This document shows positions 59,242-64,000 of a DNA stretch of 64,000 nucleotides, piece by piece. The translations under genes were made by a program, and so were the position numbers. The notes under the pieces were generated by a model. The model searched no databases. It worked only from the letters and a program-made list of their open reading frames with translations, and was not told the origin of the DNA. The stretch lies in NCBI GenBank assembly GCA_020636435.1, contig JACJXX010000001.1:1877001-1941000 (forward strand), given 5' to 3'. Position 1 is the first letter of the stretch. Every line of letters begins with the position of its first letter. This stretch comes from Lewinellaceae bacterium (lineage in GTDB: Bacteria; Bacteroidota; Bacteroidia; Chitinophagales; Saprospiraceae).

Positions 59242-60201
59242 TCAATCCACCACCCATTTCATTATCCAATACTGGCGTGTTTTCAGTTCGCCATATTTTT
59301 TTTCCGACTTTAGCCGGTAGCCCATCTCCGAAAATAAATCCATGATCTCTGCACGGGTTAGCAGGCGGGGGCAGCAACGCTCCTGGCATTTTTCGCGGTA
59401 TCCCTCGTAGAGCACCACTTCGGTATGATTATCCATCGACCGGCGAATGGACTGCAGCATTTCTCGGGGCTGGTCGAAGTGGTGGAAAGTGCTTTTCATC
59501 AGGATTTTGTCCACTATTATTCCTTCCATACTGGTCGAGCCGGGCGTGCCGAGAATGGGGCGGAAGGTATTTTTTTTAGATTGAAAGTGCGGGCTGTATT
59601 CCAATTGATATGCCACCCGCTTCAGTTTGTTGGTGTCGATTTCGTTGGCGTAAACCGTCAGGCCACGCCGGAACTTATTGAGGCCGGCGAGGAATTGGAC
59701 ATTGCTGGCGCCTATTTCGAGTAGGGTTTCCCCATCTTTGATGCCCAGTTGTTTTATCCGCTTGCGAAACTCGTAGGGCATGAACAACGCCCCTTTGTCC
59801 AAAAAATCGTCGGGGGCATAAACGCCATTTTCCAATATGTAAATCTCCCGGTTCAGGCGGGCCAGGCGTTGCTCGGCGGCCAGCAGGCTATCGCGGTTGA
59901 GCAGATCGGGCAGGATTAGGCTGTTGCTGTCCAGCCAGGCTTCAGCCAAAGGCTTTTGGGTATTGAACAAGGTATCCAGCAGTTGCCTGACGGCAGATTT
60001 TTCCTCTGTCGGCAATGCTGACTGCCAAACCCTTAAGCCCCATTCGTGCAAACGGGCGCCCAGGCTGGCCTTCTTTTCCAGGATAGAGCGGTACTCCGGA
60101 TTATCTTCGAGATGGCGCGGCAATTCCGCGTTAAAATAGTTCTGCCCCCATACTAGGGTTGGGAAACACAACAAAAACAACAGTATGTTATACATTTTCA
60201 T
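59242..60201 (-). CDS. exported methyltransferase-like protein
   Basis: 319 residues. The N-terminus is a clear signal peptide (MKMYNILLFLLCFPTLVWGQ). A helical region follows ('SAVRQLLDTLFNTQKPLAEA', 'LLAAEQRLARLNREIYILEN'). The C-terminal half looks like a class I SAM methyltransferase: 'FRKRIKQLGIKDGETLLEIG' with motif I 'LLEIGASNVQFLAGL', 'LTVYANEIDTNKLKRVAYQL', 'IIVDKILMKSTFHHFDQPRE' and 'HTEVVLYEGYREK'. S-adenosylmethionine is not expected outside the cytoplasm, so either the fold is re-used or the export signal is misleading. It lies 14 bp after the RDD gene. Confidence 0.75.
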   Translation of the reverse strand: MKMYNILLFLLCFPTLVWGQNYFNAELPRHLEDNPEYRSILEKKASLGARLHEWGLRVWQSALPTEEKSAVRQLLDTLFNTQKPLAEAWLDSNSLILPDLLNRDSLLAAEQRLARLNREIYILENGVYAPDDFLDKGALFMPYEFRKRIKQLGIKDGETLLEIGASNVQFLAGLNKFRRGLTVYANEIDTNKLKRVAYQLEYSPHFQSKKNTFRPILGTPGSTSMEGIIVDKILMKSTFHHFDQPREMLQSIRRSMDNHTEVVLYEGYREKCQERCCPRLLTRAEIMDLFSEMGYRLKSEKKYGELKTRQYWIMKWVVD

Positions 60202-60214
60202 ATCAGAGTGCCAT

Positions 60215-60709
60215 TCATTTTTCCACTACAAACGTCCTCGCGATCTTATCGTGCCACCCCTGCCGCTGCTTGTCGAACAGAATCCAGAAAAAGCCCAGGG
60301 AAAGAGGCAGGTAAGACAACACTTTGCCCAGGTTGCGGGCGGCGGATTGTTTCAGGCCGAGCGGCAGGCCGTATTCATCTACCACTTTGAGGCCCATCCA
60401 TTGCTTGCCAAGGGTGCCCTGCCGATCTGAGCTGTCCATTAACAGAGAATAAACGATCCAGATTAGAAAGGCCAGGGAGCGGATCCAACCACGTTGTTCG
60501 AGGAAATACCGGCGCGTTTCGATGTCGTTGCGCTCCGTCAGGTAGCGGCCCAGCACCTCATCAAAACCAAAAAAAGAATAGAATACCCAGGCGGTCAGCA
60601 GGGTGATCGGCAGGATGTCGATGAGGAAAGCAAAAAAGCGCTTGCCGCGGTCGGCGGGCACAATATGGCTTCCTTCTTCCGGCAAATGGTCGAGGATGTC
60701 TCTTGGCAT
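60215..60709 (-). CDS. RDD-family membrane protein
   Basis: 164 residues. The RDD signature appears as 'ADRGKRFFAFLIDILPITLL' (Arg and Asp in the first helix), followed by 'SLAFLIWIVYSLLMDSSDRQ', 'GTLGKQWMGLKVVDEYGLPL', 'NLGKVLSYLPLSLGFFWILF' and 'RQGWHDKIARTFVV'. RDD proteins are small three-helix membrane proteins of mostly unknown function; some act in ion transport. It lies 14 bp before the exported methyltransferase-like gene and probably shares its transcript. Confidence 0.9.
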   Translation of the reverse strand: MPRDILDHLPEEGSHIVPADRGKRFFAFLIDILPITLLTAWVFYSFFGFDEVLGRYLTERNDIETRRYFLEQRGWIRSLAFLIWIVYSLLMDSSDRQGTLGKQWMGLKVVDEYGLPLGLKQSAARNLGKVLSYLPLSLGFFWILFDKQRQGWHDKIARTFVVEK

Positions 60710-60769
60710 AGTGTTTTTTTGCGCGTAAGAGCCTGTCAGCCCATAAATTAGTAAGATTTGGGGATTTTA

Positions 60770-62185
60770 TCATTCGCCCCGGATCATTTTCAGCAGCCAG
60801 TCGCGCTCAAAGGTTTCGGTAGCGGGGGGCAGCGATTCGGCCAGCGCGTTGCGTTTTTCGGTTTCGAAAGGCGCCAGCCGCGCCAGTTTGCGGGTGAAGT
60901 CGATGAAATTGCGGGCCTGCTCTTTGAGTTTGGGCTTGGCCAGTTCCTGGCGGTACAGGTAGATGCGGTAAGCTTCCAGGAAAGAGAGGAGCAACTCCGT
61001 CTGGCCGGTTTCGTAATAAATTTTGGCCAGCAGGTTTTTGGCAGTGATGGCCAGCAGGGGGTCGCGCAGGTCCAGTTGGTTGAGCAATATCTGTGCCTGT
61101 CCGTACTCTTTGCGGTAGGCCAGGTAGTGAGCCAGGTTGAAATGGTAGATGTTTTCCCGGAAATCCTCGGGCAGCAGCTTTTTATAATTTTCCAGAAAGC
61201 CCCGGGCCCACTCCAGCCGGCCGGTGGCCAGGCTTACCGTGATGAGGTTGCTGTAGCGCCAGGGCGCCAGTTGGCCGTTATTCAGCAGGAGGCCTTTGTC
61301 GAGCAGGTGCTGGTTGAGGTCCAGGAAATGGTTCAGGTACGAGCGGTCCCGATAGTAGTTGATGCGGCGGGTGCAATAGTTGAGCAGGCAGGTGTAGAGG
61401 TCTTTCAGTTCATCTTGTGGCAGGATAGCCTCATTGTCCTGCAGCAAACTGTAGAACTTTTGGTAGTGTTCCGGTTCTTCCGGCTCCTGCAACATCAACA
61501 GGGCGTAGAGGTAAATATCCACCCTCGGAGCATCGGGCAGAGGATATTCCTGCAACCATTTCAGTACGGCTTCCCCCAGATGGAGGTCGTAGTGAACGTC
61601 CAGCATTTGAGCCAGGTTGACCATCTCCAGGCAGTAGCGGAGTTTTTCCGCCAGGTAAGCCCGGTCGAGAGCATCGGCGGCCAGTTGCAGTTCTTCCCTG
61701 TATTTGCGTTCGTACTGCCGGGCATAGCGGGCCTCCAGATCGGCCAGGCGGTATTGCGCCTGAAGAAAAAATGCATCCTGGAACGGATATTTTTTCAGCA
61801 ACTTTCGCACTCTTTTACGGGCAGTATTGTAGTGTTTTTCCAGGCCCAGTTGGCTGTAGGTTTCCAACAATGCCCACTGCTCATCCAGGGGCTGTTCCCT
61901 GAGGCATTCTACCGAGAGGAATTGCTCCAGCAGCTGCATCAGCTCGTTCATCCGGTAGGCCAGCCCCTGTTCGTCCAGGTTGCTCCTGGTAGGATTGGCC
62001 CGGATCACGGCCTCTTTCTTCAGCTCCGGCGCATCAAAAGCCGGGGCAAAGGCATTCAGGTAATGGAAAAACAGGTTATTTTCCGTATTTTTATTGAAAT
62101 AGGGCGACTGCAGAAACTCCCCAAACCGGCTCAACTGCCGGGTGGAAAGTTTTCGCAACAGTTCTATCAACTTACTCTCGTGCAT
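60770..62185 (-). CDS. large helical protein of unknown function
   Basis: 471 residues, not recognised. It is almost entirely helical and rich in Leu, Arg and Tyr, with TPR-like stretches ('YLAEKLRYCLEMVNLAQML', 'VDIYLYALLMLQEPEEPEHY', 'LLAKIYYETGQTELLLSFLE'). The start MHESKLIELLRKLSTRQLSR is typical of a conserved Bacteroidota hypothetical family as I remember it. No signal peptide or membrane helix. It is divergent from the dockerin-like T9SS gene, the two start codons being only 39 bp apart, so their promoters must overlap. Confidence 0.8.
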   Translation of the reverse strand: MHESKLIELLRKLSTRQLSRFGEFLQSPYFNKNTENNLFFHYLNAFAPAFDAPELKKEAVIRANPTRSNLDEQGLAYRMNELMQLLEQFLSVECLREQPLDEQWALLETYSQLGLEKHYNTARKRVRKLLKKYPFQDAFFLQAQYRLADLEARYARQYERKYREELQLAADALDRAYLAEKLRYCLEMVNLAQMLDVHYDLHLGEAVLKWLQEYPLPDAPRVDIYLYALLMLQEPEEPEHYQKFYSLLQDNEAILPQDELKDLYTCLLNYCTRRINYYRDRSYLNHFLDLNQHLLDKGLLLNNGQLAPWRYSNLITVSLATGRLEWARGFLENYKKLLPEDFRENIYHFNLAHYLAYRKEYGQAQILLNQLDLRDPLLAITAKNLLAKIYYETGQTELLLSFLEAYRIYLYRQELAKPKLKEQARNFIDFTRKLARLAPFETEKRNALAESLPPATETFERDWLLKMIRGE

Positions 62186-62224
62186 AAGTTACTTTTCACC
62201 TTTACCCACCTCAATATTACAAAA

Positions 62225-63316
62225 ATGAAGCATGCCATACTACTTTGCTTCCTCCTATCCTGCTCCGCCTCCCTATTCGCCCAGGTGATGTTCCCCGGCG
62301 ACCTCAACAACGACGGCACCGCCAACCACATCGACCTGCTTCCGTTGGGCGTAGCCTACAACCGGGCCGGGCCGCCCCGCGAACCGGCCTTTCTGGAGTG
62401 GATGCCGCAACCGAACATCCCCTGGCCGGACGCGCTGCCCGTCAGCGGCGTCAACCTGGGCTTTGTAGACGCCGACGGCAACGGCCTGATCGACACCTTC
62501 GACATCGAGGCCATCGCCCTGAATTACGACAGCCTGCAGTCCCTCTCTATTCCGGAGCCCCGCCCCTATATTTTGCCCGATACTTTTTTCGTCGAAACGC
62601 CGCCGGAACTCCGCCTGCGTTTCGAACCCCAAACAGCAAGCCCGGGCGACACCGTCCGCCTGATCGTGGAATACATCGTGCCCGACCCCGCCGCCTTCCC
62701 GCCAACCGCCCTGCCCCTCGGCATTGCCTTCAGCATCGGCGGGCTGGATACCCTGCCCATCCGGCCTGCCATACAGGTTTTCCCGGACACCCTGCCGGGC
62801 GACCTCATGTTCGTAGCCGCTACCGAAACCCAGGCGCAGTTCTGGCGCTCGGTAGCGCCCGGGCGCGTGGAATTTGCGGCGGCAGGCAGAGGAATGGGCG
62901 CGCTGGCCAACTCCCGAAAACTCGCCGAAATGTGGATCATCACCGAAGACATGATCATCCTGCGCGAAGTGCCGGTGGCGCCCGACAGCGTCCTGCTCAT
63001 CAATACCCGCGAGCAGGTTATCGCCCTGAATTTTATTGGAGATACGCTGACGGTGGGCGACCGGACGCCGCCTGAGCAATCCGCCTTCGCCGAAGTGTTT
63101 CCCAACCCTTCCCGGGAAATATTGCAGGTGAGAATGGAACAGCCGATTGGCTTCCAGCTTGCGCTTTTCACCCCCGCCGGCCAGATGGTTCGCAAAGAAC
63201 GCTTCGGGCCGGCCCGGGAAGCTGTGCTTGTCACTGCCGCCCTGCCACGGGGTTTGTATTTTCTGGAAATCCGAACAGAGGAGTGGGTGCAGGTGGAAAG
63301 GGTGTTGATAGAATAA
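62225..63316 (+). CDS. dockerin-like secreted protein with T9SS tail
   Basis: 363 residues from the ATG at 62225; the frame is open far upstream, antisense to the helical gene, but the signal peptide MKHAILLCFLLSCSASLFAQ fixes the start. Two calcium-loop segments, 'FPGDLNNDGTANHIDLLPLG' and 'FVDADGNGLIDTFDIEAIAL', resemble a dockerin/EF-hand pair. A beta-rich middle follows ('LRLRFEPQTASPGDTVRLIV') and a T9SS type A sorting domain ('AEVFPNPSREILQVRMEQP' ... 'VQVERVLIE'). It is probably a surface or released protein. Its stop is 2 bp from that of the next, convergent gene. Confidence 0.88.
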   Translation: MKHAILLCFLLSCSASLFAQVMFPGDLNNDGTANHIDLLPLGVAYNRAGPPREPAFLEWMPQPNIPWPDALPVSGVNLGFVDADGNGLIDTFDIEAIALNYDSLQSLSIPEPRPYILPDTFFVETPPELRLRFEPQTASPGDTVRLIVEYIVPDPAAFPPTALPLGIAFSIGGLDTLPIRPAIQVFPDTLPGDLMFVAATETQAQFWRSVAPGRVEFAAAGRGMGALANSRKLAEMWIITEDMIILREVPVAPDSVLLINTREQVIALNFIGDTLTVGDRTPPEQSAFAEVFPNPSREILQVRMEQPIGFQLALFTPAGQMVRKERFGPAREAVLVTAALPRGLYFLEIRTEEWVQVERVLIE

Positions 63317-63318
63317 TA

Positions 63319-64000
63319 CTACTTCCCCCCCAGATCGATGGCCCTCTCTTTTCCATCATACTTCGCAACCAGCATCTTTTCAGCCCCTTCCGGTATGGGT
63401 GTTTTCCTCGATGACTGGCTCAGAAACCCATTGCCGTAGCAAAAAACTCTGGAGTCAATGATTTTTTCGCCATTTCCGATAAAAGTTACTTTGAAATCGT
63501 CGCTTTCCGGGACGAAGACCTGTACTTCCTGCCCATACCGGAAGGCCAGCAGCACATCATTGTTTTGAGAAATGATCACAGACCGTCGGTTGCCGACGAA
63601 GAGGCTAACCAGGGCCTTGGCGTTTCCAGGGACATAAAACCCGCTTTCCGCCAGGCTCAAAGCCGTGAAATGGCCCGTGCCGTCTCCTTTCAGAAAAAGG
63701 CCATTCATGGCGTCCATGCGGCCTAAAGTGGGTTGTATGCCATGGTCGTTGCCAACCATTAACAGGTCCGTATGGCCGTCTCCGTCAAAATCTTCGGCCA
63801 GGATGCCATAGGCGGGAGCTGCCTGCGCTTCCAGGGGTAAGGGCCTTATTTCAAATTTCCCGTTGCCCTTATTTTCGATGTAACTGCTTTCGAAAGTGGT
63901 GGCGTTTAAAACGTAGGCATCTTTGCGGTCCTCTTCCGAGAGTAGGCTGTCTATCGGCGCCACTCCGATCTGCTCATGCGTGATGAACATTTTTTTCACC
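63319..64000 (-). CDS. VCBS/FG-GAP repeat protein, 5' part outside window
   Basis: Only the C-terminal 226 residues are inside; the frame runs off the right edge, so the true start is not seen. FG-GAP/VCBS-type features are 'YGILAEDFDGDGHTDLLMVG' (calcium-type DxDGDGxxD loop) and 'NGLFLKGDGTGHFTALSLAE'. Such repeats form beta-propeller blades in exported proteins, often of the CRTAC1-like kind in Bacteroidota. No sorting tail is present at this end. Confidence 0.85.
   Translation of the reverse strand, partial: VKKMFITHEQIGVAPIDSLLSEEDRKDAYVLNATTFESSYIENKGNGKFEIRPLPLEAQAAPAYGILAEDFDGDGHTDLLMVGNDHGIQPTLGRMDAMNGLFLKGDGTGHFTALSLAESGFYVPGNAKALVSLFVGNRRSVIISQNNDVLLAFRYGQEVQVFVPESDDFKVTFIGNGEKIIDSRVFCYGNGFLSQSSRKTPIPEGAEKMLVAKYDGKERAIDLGGK

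Noticed and set aside
60758..62224. Long upstream extension of the dockerin-like T9SS gene
   Set aside because: It is antisense to the helical unknown gene, and a signal peptide begins at 62225; the extension has no domain.

Overview
The window looks like part of the chromosome of a Bacteroidota bacterium, most likely a marine or sludge-type Saprospiria relative (Lewinella, Phaeodactylibacter or Haliscomenobacter kind). Signs are type IX secretion sorting tails on three exported proteins, TonB-dependent and OMP_b-brl outer-membrane receptors, DUF4249 and FISUMP proteins, an EAD11-type adaptor, and Bacteroidota-style -7 boxes (TAnnTTTG). Coding DNA is GC-rich; many intergenic stretches are AT-richer and full of short palindromic or tandem repeats. 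No tRNA, rRNA or CRISPR array was seen.

Layout. 1-3.3 kb: end of a DJ-1/PfpI-type gene, an NTF2-like protein, a repeat-rich spacer and a membrane-anchored FISUMP protein. 3.6-8.7 kb: a TPR/LytS-type histidine kinase followed 19 bp later by a caspase-family peptidase, then a DUF4058 protein. 8.7-19.5 kb: M19 dipeptidase-like protein, stand-alone helix-hairpin-helix protein, a divergent pair of ATPases, an AraC regulator coupled to a SnoaL-like protein, and an NfeD/flotillin pair separated by a 255-bp repeat block. 19.8-24.1 kb: an IS91-type element (tyrosine recombinase plus HUH transposase) that has split an alpha-amylase lipoprotein gene; removing the element through a flanking CAACAA repeat restores the reading frame exactly.

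24.2-32.3 kb, minus strand: the most unusual locus. It encodes an EAD11-like adaptor, an unknown 448-aa protein sharing a short motif with that adaptor, a membrane-anchored nSTAND-type ATPase and a secreted leucine-rich-repeat protein of about 1450 residues. The last three genes are joined by two 4-bp ATGA overlaps. I read it as a split, envelope-spanning NLR-like conflict or signalling system whose LRR gene carries near-identical 69-bp DNA repeats.

32.4-43.2 kb: outer-membrane beta-barrel protein, CPBP protease, then a minus-strand run (unknown exported protein, STN-type TonB receptor, DUF4249 lipoprotein, MG2/plug-like protein) that resembles an uptake locus. 43.3-49 kb: SDR enzyme, Uma2-family protein with a repeat-built coiled coil, remnant of an S41 peptidase, DUF2252 protein, NAD-dependent epimerase-like protein and TerB-like protein. 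49.4-56 kb: two paralogous secreted M43 metalloproteases with T9SS tails, each followed by a hairpin terminator. 56-64 kb: DUF3124 lipoprotein, D-amino-acid-oxidase-like flavoprotein coupled to an alpha/beta hydrolase, an exported methyltransferase-like protein, an RDD protein, a helical unknown, a dockerin-like T9SS protein and the end of a VCBS/FG-GAP protein.

All assignments are by reading motifs and remembered family patterns; no search was run.
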